Below, piece by piece: positions 1 through 6,670 of a stretch of 7,732 nucleotides of DNA. The translations under genes and the position numbers were made by a program. Numbering within the stretch: position 1 is the first letter of the stretch; each line of letters opens with the position of its first letter. The notes beneath the pieces were generated by a model. The model was not told the origin of the DNA, ran no database searches, and saw nothing but the letters and a program-made list of their open reading frames with translations. Source of the stretch: Oscillospiraceae bacterium (GTDB lineage Bacteria; Bacillota; Clostridia; Oscillospirales; Oscillospiraceae); the NCBI GenBank assembly GCA_017646545.1, contig JAGCMI010000134.1, positions 1 through 7,732 on the forward strand. Reading direction: 5' to 3'.

Positions 1-1
1 C

Positions 2-634
2 AAAGCGGGAGAATTCTATATCTACTTATCCGTTATTCAGGACTGGCCGGATGTTCCGTCACGCACAGGTAATGCTGTCGGACTGGACTTTGGCATAAAA
101 CACTTTCTGACAATGGATAATGGTAAGACAATAGACTCGCCACAATGGTATCTTAACTCCATAAAGGAGATCCGCAACGCCCATCGTGCAGTGTCGCGTT
201 GTCAAAAGGGTAGCAATAACAGGCGCAGGGCGTTACAAAATCTGGAGCGCATCTACAAGCGGATATGCAACCGCAGGCAGGACTGGTTCTTCAAGCTGGC
301 GAATGAACTGGTAAGTCAATACGCTGTCATTTGCATTGAGAACCTGAATCTGGAAGGAATGAAACACCTGTGGGGTCGAAAGGTATCTGACATTGCGTAT
401 GGCGAGTTTACTCAGATTCTGGAGTGGGTAGCCCGTAAAAACGGCTGCACTGTGGTCAAAGTTGATCGCTGGATGCCTAGCAGCAAAGCCTGTCATGTAT
501 GCGGAACGCTGAATACCAGCTTAAGATTAAGTGACCGCACCTGGCAATGCGAAAGCTGCGGAACGACTCTGGACAGAGATGCCAACGCTGCCATTAACAT
601 CCGGGAAGCGGGACTTTCCCTGCTAACTGCATAA
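2..634 (+). CDS. tnpB: TnpB RNA-guided endonuclease, 5'-truncated by the window edge
   Basis: Transposon-encoded RNA-guided DNA nuclease, the ancestor family of Cas12. It uses an omega RNA from the element's 3' end to cut DNA beside a short TAM and helps keep the element in place. About 210 codons are visible. The frame is open from base 2 and the N-terminal part is missing; the first ATG at 113 is internal, because the RuvC-I motif lies upstream of it. Motifs: RuvC-I GLDFGIKH with its Asp at 86-88; RuvC-II ICIENLNLEGM with Glu at 338-340; a zinc finger of CHVC (491-502) and CESC (548-559); RuvC-III LDRDANAAINI with Asp at 578-580. All three catalytic acids are present, so this does not look like a nuclease-dead TldR-type repressor. 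TnpB proteins are usually about 350-400 residues. The family call is firm; activity is inferred. Confidence 0.93.
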   Translation, partial: KAGEFYIYLSVIQDWPDVPSRTGNAVGLDFGIKHFLTMDNGKTIDSPQWYLNSIKEIRNAHRAVSRCQKGSNNRRRALQNLERIYKRICNRRQDWFFKLANELVSQYAVICIENLNLEGMKHLWGRKVSDIAYGEFTQILEWVARKNGCTVVKVDRWMPSSKACHVCGTLNTSLRLSDRTWQCESCGTTLDRDANAAINIREAGLSLLTA

Positions 635-776
635 GTCGATAATCATAAAAGGTCGGGGCATCGACCTTTGCAGGAGGGACTGTAAGACCACACTCCGTGG
701 CAGGTCCTGTTGATCGCACAATCCCCGCTCTCCGTGGCTCAAGAAGCCTCGGAATTCATTCCGGGGAGTATGTCAC
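635..776 (+). ncRNA. Candidate omega RNA (reRNA) scaffold of the TnpB element
   Basis: In characterised TnpB elements the guide RNA comes from the 3' end of the element and may overlap the end of tnpB; its guide is the host DNA just past the right end. The stretch after the tnpB stop is structured: arms AAAGGTCG (648-655) and CGACCTTT (662-669) pair with a 6-base loop, CCAC (688-691) can pair with GTGG (697-700), and the terminal hairpin spans 747-766. The segment ATCCCCGCTCTCCGTGGCTC before that hairpin resembles the tails of related elements as I recall them. The 5' end of the RNA is not visible and could lie inside tnpB. The guide would begin near 777. Confidence 0.6.
747..776 (+). repeat. 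Right-end (RE) hairpin and terminus of the TnpB element
   Basis: The arms CCTCGGAA (747-754) and TTCCGGGG (759-766) pair over 8 positions, with one G-U pair in RNA, around the loop TTCA. AGTATGTCAC follows directly. Imperfect hairpins set a few bases inside the cleavage site are what Y1 transposases recognise in single-stranded DNA. No T-run follows the hairpin, so it is unlikely to act as a transcription terminator, and tnpB or omega RNA transcripts could read on towards hutH. Confidence 0.75.
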
Positions 777-787
777 AAAAAGTTATA

Positions 788-815
788 TTGCAAAATCGGG
801 ATGTTATGATATAAT
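788..815 (+). promoter_or_regulatory. hut operon promoter (sigma-A type, extended -10)
   Basis: A perfect TATAAT lies at 810-815, with an extended -10 TGA at 807-809. A -35-like TTGCAA (788-793, four of six matches to TTGACA) sits 16 bases upstream. Transcription would start near 822, giving a leader of about 70 bases before hutH. The sequence just upstream (777-787) is AT-rich, but the TnpB element ends at about 776. Any activator or catabolite-control site further upstream has therefore been displaced or replaced. The start site is predicted only. Confidence 0.72.
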
Positions 816-839
816 TGCTTTGTATGTGTGAAAATATGC

Positions 840-861
840 CATCCAGTCCGTCGGACGGATG
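840..861. promoter_or_regulatory. Operator-like inverted repeat in the hutH leader
   Basis: Left arm CATCC-a-GTCCG (840-850) and right arm CGGAC-GGATG (852-861) are complementary throughout, apart from one unpaired A at 845 and a single central T at 851. The site lies about 18 bases downstream of the predicted transcription start and 13 bases before the ribosome binding site. A near-symmetric site here suits a repressor acting as a roadblock on the hut promoter. It could also fold in the mRNA as a stem with a small bulge. No T-run follows, so it is not a simple attenuator. The binding protein is unknown and no regulator gene is in the window. Confidence 0.5.
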
Positions 862-873
862 CAAGTATACTGT

Positions 874-883
874 AAAGGAAGGA
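874..883 (+). promoter_or_regulatory. Ribosome binding site of hutH
   Basis: AAAGGAAGGA lies 7 bases before the ATG at 891. It fixes the hutH start, and the N-terminus that follows reads directly into a normal histidine ammonia-lyase. Confidence 0.8.
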
Positions 884-890
884 ATTTTCT

Positions 891-2456
891 ATGTTGGAAC
901 CCAAGAAGATCCAAAAAGTGGTCATTGATGGCCATAGCCTGACCTTTGAAGCCTTTATTGCCGTTGCCCGCTTCGGTGCCCGGGTAGAGCTTGCCCCCAG
1001 CGCCAAGGAAGCCATGCAGCGCTCCCGTGATCTGGCAGAGAAGATCTCTGCTCAGAAGCGTGTTGCTTATGGTATTACCACCGGTTTCGGTGACTTTGCT
1101 ACCGTGGCAGTGCCCGATGATATGTCTGCCCAGCTGTCCACCAATCTGATCCTCAGCCACTGCACCGGCACCGGTGAACCCTATGCCGATGAGCAGGTTC
1201 GTGGCATGATGCTGCTGCGCGCCAACGCGCTGTGCGTGGGTGTCAGCGGTGTGCGTCCCATCCTGGTGGAAATGCTGGTGGATATGCTCAATGCCGGTGT
1301 GACCCCCATCATTCCGCAGAAGGGTTCTCTGGGTGCATCCGGTGACCTGGCGCCCTTGAGCCACATGGGGCTGGTGCTGCTGGGTCGTGGCATGGCCAAC
1401 TACCACGGCTCCAAGATGACCGGTGCCAAGGCTATGGAAATGGCCGGCATCCCCACCCTGGATACCCTGGTCAGTAAGGAAGGTCTGGGCATTACCAACG
1501 GCACCTGCGCCATGACCAGTGTTGGCGCCCTGAATCTGTATGACACCATCTGCGCTGCTCAGCTGGCAGACCTGGTTGCTTCTTTGACCTTCACTGCCCT
1601 GACCGGTCAGCGCAACGCTTATGAGGAGCGTGTGCACACCGTTCGCGGTCATAAGGGTCAGATCTGCGTTGCAAAGAATCTGCGCCTGCTGACCGATCAT
1701 TCCGAAATCGTGGAGAGAAGCCAGGGTCTGCGCGTGCAGGATGCTTATGCTCTGCGCTGCATCCCCCAGGTGCACGGCGCTGTCCGTGACTCTTTGGAGT
1801 ACATCCTCTCCAAGGTGGAGATCGAACTCAATGCCGTTACCGATAACCCCCTGCTGTTCAATGAGGACGAGGCTGTTATTTCCGGCGGTAACTTCCATGG
1901 CGAGCCCATGGCGCTGCCCTTTGATTTCCTGGGCATTGCCTGCTCCGAGATCGCCAGCATTTCCGAGCGCCGTACCGAGCGTATGGTCAATGCGGCTCTG
2001 TCCAACGGCCTGACCCCCTTCCTGACCACCGTGGGCGGTGTCAACTCCGGCTTTATGATCGTGCAGTACTCCGCAGCCTCCATGGCTTCTGAAAATAAGG
2101 TGCTGGCACATCCTGCCTGCGTGGATACCATTCCTTCTTCCGCCAACCAGGAAGACTTCGTTTCCATGGGCACCACCGCTGCCCGCAAGGCCGGCACCAT
2201 CCTGCAGAACACCTTGTCCTGCCTGGCCTTTGAGTTGCTGACCGCCTGCCAGGCCATCGATATCCGCCGCCTGCAGAAGAGCTACGGTCTGGGTCTGTCC
2301 CCCGTGGGCGAGGCTGTGTTCAACCGTGTCCGCCAGGATGTGGCATTTATGGACATCGACCGTGAGATCTGGCCCGACATCGAGGCAGTGGAGCGAATCG
2401 TCCGCAGCGGTGATCTGCTGGAGATCGTTCGTACCATGGTTCCCGATTTTGAATAA
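891..2456 (+). CDS. hutH: Histidine ammonia-lyase (histidase)
   Basis: Cytoplasmic first enzyme of histidine breakdown: L-histidine to trans-urocanate plus ammonia (EC 4.3.1.3). It has 521 residues, against about 505-515 for typical bacterial HutH. The MIO cofactor triad is A149-S150-G151 inside GSLGASGDLAPL. Catalytic Tyr is Y60 in YGITTGFGDF. The selectivity position reads S89-H90 (LSHCTGTGEP), as in histidases, not the FH or FL pairs of tyrosine and phenylalanine ammonia-lyases. Y286 and R289 lie in QDAYALRCIPQVHG, and E421 in ANQEDFVSMG, matching the substrate-binding residues of the family. It begins the operon, behind the promoter at 788-815. Its stop is 17 bases before hutU. The protein appears complete and nothing suggests decay. 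Confidence 0.97.
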   Translation: MLEPKKIQKVVIDGHSLTFEAFIAVARFGARVELAPSAKEAMQRSRDLAEKISAQKRVAYGITTGFGDFATVAVPDDMSAQLSTNLILSHCTGTGEPYADEQVRGMMLLRANALCVGVSGVRPILVEMLVDMLNAGVTPIIPQKGSLGASGDLAPLSHMGLVLLGRGMANYHGSKMTGAKAMEMAGIPTLDTLVSKEGLGITNGTCAMTSVGALNLYDTICAAQLADLVASLTFTALTGQRNAYEERVHTVRGHKGQICVAKNLRLLTDHSEIVERSQGLRVQDAYALRCIPQVHGAVRDSLEYILSKVEIELNAVTDNPLLFNEDEAVISGGNFHGEPMALPFDFLGIACSEIASISERRTERMVNAALSNGLTPFLTTVGGVNSGFMIVQYSAASMASENKVLAHPACVDTIPSSANQEDFVSMGTTAARKAGTILQNTLSCLAFELLTACQAIDIRRLQKSYGLGLSPVGEAVFNRVRQDVAFMDIDREIWPDIEAVERIVRSGDLLEIVRTMVPDFE

Positions 2457-2473
2457 TTTTGGAGGTCTTGAAT

Positions 2474-4495
2474 ATGTTTGATCCCCGTGATGCTATGACC
2501 ATTATGCTGGATGATGTTCTTCCAGAATATCCCAGCTTTGACCCCGCTTACCGTCGTGCCCCTCGCCGTGAGGCCAATTTGAGCCAGGCCGACAAGGAAC
2601 TGGCCATCCGCAATGCCCTGCGTTACATTCCCGCGCAGCACCATGCCCAGATGGCAGTGGAATGTGCGGAAGAACTGGAGCAAACCGGCCGTATCTATGG
2701 CTACCGCTTCCGTCCCGAGGGCAAGCTGATCGGCAAGCCTATCGACGAATATAAGGGCAACTGCGTGGAAGCCAAGGCTTTCCAGGTTATGATCGACAAC
2801 AATCTGGACTTTGATGTGGCGCTGTACCCCTACGAACTGGTTACCTACGGTGAGACCGGTCAGGTCTGCCAGAACTGGATGCAGTACCGCCTCATCAAGA
2901 AGTATCTGGAAGTGATGACTGACGAGCAGACTCTGGTGGTCATGTCCGGCCATCCTCTGGGCCTGTTCCACAGCCATAAGTTGGCACCCCGCTGTATCAT
3001 CACCAACGGTCTGATGGTGGGCGCTTTCGATGATCAGAAGAACTTCAACCGCGCTGCTGCGCTGGGCGTTGCCAACTACGGCCAGATGACCGCCGGTGGC
3101 TGGATGTACATTGGACCTCAGGGCATCGTCCATGGCACTTTCAACACCCTGCTCAACGCAGGCCGTCTGAAGCTGGGCATCCCTGCCGATGGCAATCTGG
3201 CAGGTAAGCTCTTTGTTACTGCAGGTCTGGGCGGTATGTCCGGTGCCCAGGGTAAGGCTGCTGAAATTGCCGGTGCTGTCAGCATCATCGCTGAAGTGGA
3301 CGAGAGCCGTATCATGACCCGTTACACCCAGGGCTGGGTCAGCGCCAAGACCGACTCTTTGGAGGAGGCACTGCGTCTGGCTCGCGAAAAGATGGCAGCC
3401 AAGGAGCCTTGCGCCATCGCTTATCTGGGTAATATCGTGGATCTGCTGGAGTATCTGTATGAGAACAATGTCCATGTGGATCTGATGAGTGATCAGACCT
3501 CCTGCCATGTGCCTTATGACGGCGGCTACTGCCCCCAGGGTCTGACTTTTGCCCAGCGTACCGAAATGCTGGCCAACGATCCCGAGGGCTTCAAGGTGCT
3601 GGTAGACAAGACCCTGCGCCACCACTATGAAATGATCTGCAAGTTCGACCAGCGCGGCACTTACTTCTTCGACTACGGCAACTCCTTCCTGAAGGCAGTC
3701 TACGATGCCGGTGTCAAGAGCATCTGCAAGAACGGTGAAAACGATCTGGACGGCTTTGTGTTCCCCAGCTATGTGGAAGACATTCTGGGCCCCTGCCTCT
3801 TTGACTTTGGCTATGGCCCCTTCCGTTGGTGCTGTCTGAGCCGCAATCCCGAGGATCTGGACAAGACCGATGCTGCCGCTGCCGAATACATCATGGCCAA
3901 CAACCGTCGCTATCAGGACTATGACAACTATGTCTGGGTTCGCGATGCCAAGGAGAACAAGCTGGTGGTTGGTACCCAGTGCCGTATTCTGTATCAGGAT
4001 GCCATGGGTCGTATGAAGATCGCTCTGAAGTTTAACGAAATGGTGCGCAATGGCGAGATCGGCCCCGTGATGCTGGGTCGTGACCACCACGATACCGGCG
4101 GTACCGACTCTCCCTTCCGTGAAACCTCCAACATCAAGGACGGTTCCAATATCATGGCTGAAATGGCCACCCATTGCTTTGCCGGCAATGCCGCCCGCGG
4201 CATGAGCCTGATCGCCCTGCATAATGGCGGCGGCACCGGCATTGGCAAGTCTATCAACGGTGGCTTCGGCATGGTGCTGGACGGCTCCGAGCGGGTGGAC
4301 ACCATCCTGCGTATGAGCATGCCTTGGGATACCATGATCGGTGTTTCCCGTCGCGCATGGGCGACCAATGAGAATGCTTTGACCACCGTGGCGGAGTACA
4401 ACAAGATGTACGAGGGTATGGATCACATCACCCTGCCTTACATCGCTGACCGCGATCTGGTGGCAGAAGCCCTCAAGCGTGTACAGGGCAAGTGA
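2474..4495 (+). CDS. hutU: Urocanate hydratase (urocanase), long form
   Basis: Second step: urocanate plus water to 4-imidazolone-5-propionate (EC 4.2.1.49), with tightly bound NAD+ acting as an electrophile. I chose the ATG at 2474 because GGAGG (2461-2465) lies 8 bases upstream; the in-frame TTG at 2459 overlaps that site. The protein has 673 residues. This is close to the long urocanases of animals and some anaerobes, and well above the roughly 550 of Pseudomonas or Bacillus HutU. Seen: NAD-site loop GLGGMSGAQGKAAEIAG from G251; D340-Q-T-S-C-H345 followed by GGYCPQG; FRWCCLSRNP with C453-C454, where short urocanases carry their conserved ARICW segment and active-site Cys; RDHHDTGGTDSPFRET from R536; and the glycine-rich HNGGGTGIGKSINGG near the C-terminus. 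Which Cys is catalytic is inferred from rough motif alignment. It ends one base before hutI. Confidence 0.95.
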   Translation: MFDPRDAMTIMLDDVLPEYPSFDPAYRRAPRREANLSQADKELAIRNALRYIPAQHHAQMAVECAEELEQTGRIYGYRFRPEGKLIGKPIDEYKGNCVEAKAFQVMIDNNLDFDVALYPYELVTYGETGQVCQNWMQYRLIKKYLEVMTDEQTLVVMSGHPLGLFHSHKLAPRCIITNGLMVGAFDDQKNFNRAAALGVANYGQMTAGGWMYIGPQGIVHGTFNTLLNAGRLKLGIPADGNLAGKLFVTAGLGGMSGAQGKAAEIAGAVSIIAEVDESRIMTRYTQGWVSAKTDSLEEALRLAREKMAAKEPCAIAYLGNIVDLLEYLYENNVHVDLMSDQTSCHVPYDGGYCPQGLTFAQRTEMLANDPEGFKVLVDKTLRHHYEMICKFDQRGTYFFDYGNSFLKAVYDAGVKSICKNGENDLDGFVFPSYVEDILGPCLFDFGYGPFRWCCLSRNPEDLDKTDAAAAEYIMANNRRYQDYDNYVWVRDAKENKLVVGTQCRILYQDAMGRMKIALKFNEMVRNGEIGPVMLGRDHHDTGGTDSPFRETSNIKDGSNIMAEMATHCFAGNAARGMSLIALHNGGGTGIGKSINGGFGMVLDGSERVDTILRMSMPWDTMIGVSRRAWATNENALTTVAEYNKMYEGMDHITLPYIADRDLVAEALKRVQGK

Positions 4496-4496
4496 T

Positions 4497-5729
4497 ATGA
4501 GCAATTTGCTGATTAAAAATATTGGCCTTTTGGCCACACCTCTGGGAAGCGCCGCTAAAAGCGGCGCCCAGCAGGGGGCAGTGCAGTTTCTGTATGATGC
4601 TTTTGTCCGTGTGGAAGATGGCATCATCACCGAGGTCGGCTCCGGGGGCACCCGTGCCAAGGCAGGGGAGACCGTGGTGGATGCCGGCGGCAAACTGGTG
4701 ACCCCCGGTTTGGTGGATGCCCATACCCATCTGATTTTTGGCGGCTGGCGCCAGAATGAGCTGGGCATGAAGCTTCACGGCAAAACCTATTTGGAAATTC
4801 AAAATGCCGGCGGCGGCATCCAGTCCTCCACCAATGCCACGCGACAGGCATCCGAAGAGGAACTGACCGCCAAGGCGGCTTTGGCGCTGGATGAAATGAT
4901 GGGCTTTGGCACCACTACGGTGGAAGCCAAAAGCGGCTACGGTCTTGCTACCGAGCATGAACTGAAGGCCTTGCAGGTCATCAAGAATCTCTCTGAGCGC
5001 CATCCTATGGACATTGTGGCCACCTTCATGGGTGCCCACTTGGTGCCCAAGGAATATAAAGCAGACCGCAAGGAATACATCCGTCTGGTCTGCGAGGAAA
5101 TGATGCCCTTGGTTGCCAAGCAGGGCATCGCCAAGTACAACGATGTGTTCTGCGAAGCAGATACCTTTGATGTGGAGGAAGCCCGCCAGATTCTGGAGGC
5201 TGGAATCCGTCACGGTCTGCGCCCCAAGATCCATGCCGACGAGATCGAAGCCATTGGCGGCTCTGCGCTGGCTGGGCAGTTGGGCGCGATTTCCGCAGAG
5301 CACTTGATCGTCTGCCCCCCGGAGGGTATTGAAGCGCTGGCAAAGGGCGGCGTCATCGCCTGCCTGCTGCCTGCTACCAGCTTCAATTTGGGCGCAACCT
5401 TTGCCCCTGCCAGAGATATGGTAAATGCCGGTGTTCCCGTTGCCATGGCGACGGATTTTAACCCCGGTTCCTGCCCTTGCCTGAATATGCAGTTCGTTAT
5501 CAATTTGGGCTGCCTGAAGTACCGATTGACCCCGGAGGAAGTGCTCACCGCAGTTACCTTAAATGGCGCTGCTGCCATCGATATGGTGGATAAAGTCGGT
5601 TCTGTGGAGCCGGGCAAGCAGGGCGATCTGGTTATTTGGGATGCGCCCGATCTGAACTATATCTGTTACCGTTTCGGCAGCAATCTGGTGAAAACCGTTA
5701 TTAAGGCTGGTAAAGTCGTAAAAATGTAA
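4497..5729 (+). CDS. hutI: Imidazolonepropionase
   Basis: Third step: hydrolysis of 4-imidazolone-5-propionate to N-formimino-L-glutamate (EC 3.5.2.7). This is an amidohydrolase-superfamily enzyme with one metal ion. It has 410 residues, a normal length. Metal-binding H76 and H78 are in DAHTHLIFGG. Further conserved positions are H246 and E249 in IHADEIEAIGG, H269 in SAEHL, and D320 in ATDFNPGSCP. The family's small beta-sandwich is formed by both ends (LLIKNIGLLATP and GDLVIWDAPDLNYICYRFG). I chose the ATG at 4497, one base after the hutU stop, over an upstream GTG at 4479 inside hutU. The ribosome site is weak (AGGG, 4485-4488), suggesting translational coupling to hutU. Lysine and leucine codons include more AAA and TTG than in hutH or hutU. 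Confidence 0.95.
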   Translation: MSNLLIKNIGLLATPLGSAAKSGAQQGAVQFLYDAFVRVEDGIITEVGSGGTRAKAGETVVDAGGKLVTPGLVDAHTHLIFGGWRQNELGMKLHGKTYLEIQNAGGGIQSSTNATRQASEEELTAKAALALDEMMGFGTTTVEAKSGYGLATEHELKALQVIKNLSERHPMDIVATFMGAHLVPKEYKADRKEYIRLVCEEMMPLVAKQGIAKYNDVFCEADTFDVEEARQILEAGIRHGLRPKIHADEIEAIGGSALAGQLGAISAEHLIVCPPEGIEALAKGGVIACLLPATSFNLGATFAPARDMVNAGVPVAMATDFNPGSCPCLNMQFVINLGCLKYRLTPEEVLTAVTLNGAAAIDMVDKVGSVEPGKQGDLVIWDAPDLNYICYRFGSNLVKTVIKAGKVVKM

Positions 5730-5748
5730 TTTTTGGAGGAATATTCGA

Positions 5749-6660
5749 ATGGCAAAGCTTGTTGAATGTGTACCTAATTTTTCTGTGAGTAAGGAACAGG
5801 ATCCCGTTGTATTCCAGCAGATCGTGGATGTTGCCAACTCCGTTCCCGGCTGCACCGTGCTGGATGTGCAGACCGATGGCGACCATAACCGCTGCGTCTT
5901 TACCATGGTCGGCTCTCCTGCCGCCATCGAGGAAGTGGCTTTCCAGATGACCAAGAAGGCTACCGAACTGATCGACATGACCAAGCATAAGGGTCAGCAT
6001 CCCCGTATGGGCGCTACCGATGTTATCCCTTTCATTCCCACCATGGACATGACCGTGGAAGAGTGTGTGGAGATTTCCAAGCGTCTGGCAAAGCGTATTT
6101 GGGAGGAACTGGGCGTGCCTTCCTTCCTGTACGAAGATTCTGCTTCCGCTCCCCACCGTACCAATCTGGCCAAGTGCCGCAGCGGTCAGTTTGAGGGTAT
6201 GCCCGAAAAGCTGCTGCAGGAAGAATGGGCCCCCGACTTTGGTGAGCGCAAGATTCACCCCACCGCAGGCATCGTGGCCATCGGCGCCCGTATGCCTCTG
6301 ATCGCTTACAACATCAATCTGGACACCTCCGACATCGAGGTCGCCAATAAGATCGCCAAGGCCATCCGTGAGCGCAACGGCGGCTTCAAGTATTGCAAGG
6401 CCATCGGCGTTATGCTGGAGGATCGCAATATTGCCCAGGTTTCCATGAATTTGGTCAACTACGAAGGCACTCCCATCTACTATGTCTTTGAGATGGTTCG
6501 CGCTCTGGCTGACCGTTATGGTGCCCGCATCATCGGCTCCGAGCTGGTGGGTCTGACTCCTGCCAAGGCGCTGATCGACTGCGCTGAGTACTATTTGAAG
6601 CTGGAGAACTTCGATGGCCGCAAGCAGGCTATGGAGTATCACCTGATCGGACTGGAATAA
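5749..6660 (+). CDS. ftcD: Glutamate formimidoyltransferase
   Basis: Fourth step: transfers the formimino group from N-formimino-L-glutamate to tetrahydrofolate, giving L-glutamate and 5-formimino-THF (EC 2.1.2.5). It has 303 residues, matching the stand-alone bacterial form, which corresponds to the N-terminal transferase half of animal FTCD. Seen: LVECVPNFSVSKE at the N-terminus, DGDHNRCVFTMVG from D43, HKGQHPRMGATDVIPFIP with H84 as the likely catalytic His, and HPTAGIVAIGARMPLIAYNI in the middle of the chain. The site GGAGGA (5735-5740) lies 8 bases before the ATG. The gap from hutI is 19 bases and to fchA is 10 bases. Having this gene in place of hutG or hutF shows that the formimino carbon is kept and passed to folate. 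Confidence 0.95.
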   Translation: MAKLVECVPNFSVSKEQDPVVFQQIVDVANSVPGCTVLDVQTDGDHNRCVFTMVGSPAAIEEVAFQMTKKATELIDMTKHKGQHPRMGATDVIPFIPTMDMTVEECVEISKRLAKRIWEELGVPSFLYEDSASAPHRTNLAKCRSGQFEGMPEKLLQEEWAPDFGERKIHPTAGIVAIGARMPLIAYNINLDTSDIEVANKIAKAIRERNGGFKYCKAIGVMLEDRNIAQVSMNLVNYEGTPIYYVFEMVRALADRYGARIIGSELVGLTPAKALIDCAEYYLKLENFDGRKQAMEYHLIGLE

Positions 6661-6670
6661 GGAGGGTATT

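Larger units (their letters stand above)
1..776 (+). mobile_element. IS605/IS1341-type TnpB element, 3' part
   Basis: Right-hand part of an IS200/IS605-superfamily element. Seen: a tnpB reading frame already open at the window edge, a noncoding tail of about 140 bases after its stop, a terminal hairpin (747-766), and the end sequence AGTATGTCAC (767-776), which I recognise as usual for many TnpB-carrying elements. No inverted repeats are expected, since these elements move as single strands recognised through hairpins. The left end and any tnpA lie outside the window, so I cannot tell an autonomous element from a TnpB-only one. The exact right boundary is inferred and could be off by a few bases. 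Confidence 0.85.

Noticed and set aside
113..634. A short 173-residue protein starting at ATG 113 as a separate gene.
   Set aside because: The same frame is open upstream and contains the RuvC-I motif GLDFG at 80-94, so this is the interior of tnpB.
2..634. Nuclease-dead TnpB-derived repressor (TldR-type) controlling hut.
   Set aside because: The three RuvC acids (86-88, 338-340, 578-580) and the zinc-finger cysteines are present; nothing suggests loss of the nuclease.
822..890. HutP-type antitermination leader or a riboswitch upstream of hutH.
   Set aside because: The leader is only about 70 bases, the one strong repeat has no T-run, and no known riboswitch core is visible.
2459..2473. TTG start for hutU at 2459.
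   Set aside because: It overlaps the GGAGG ribosome site (2461-2465), which is well placed for the ATG at 2474.
4479..4496. GTG start for hutI at 4479, overlapping the hutU end.
   Set aside because: No ribosome site at a suitable distance; the ATG at 4497 has AGGG 8 bases upstream and gives the usual N-terminus.
2282..4768. Very long open frame on the - strand (828 codons) across hutU and parts of hutH and hutI; similar ones at 804-2111 and 5701-7140.
   Set aside because: The opposite strand encodes clear, full-length enzymes. The antisense frames come from the strong third-position C/G bias, have no recognisable domains, and cross several real gene boundaries.
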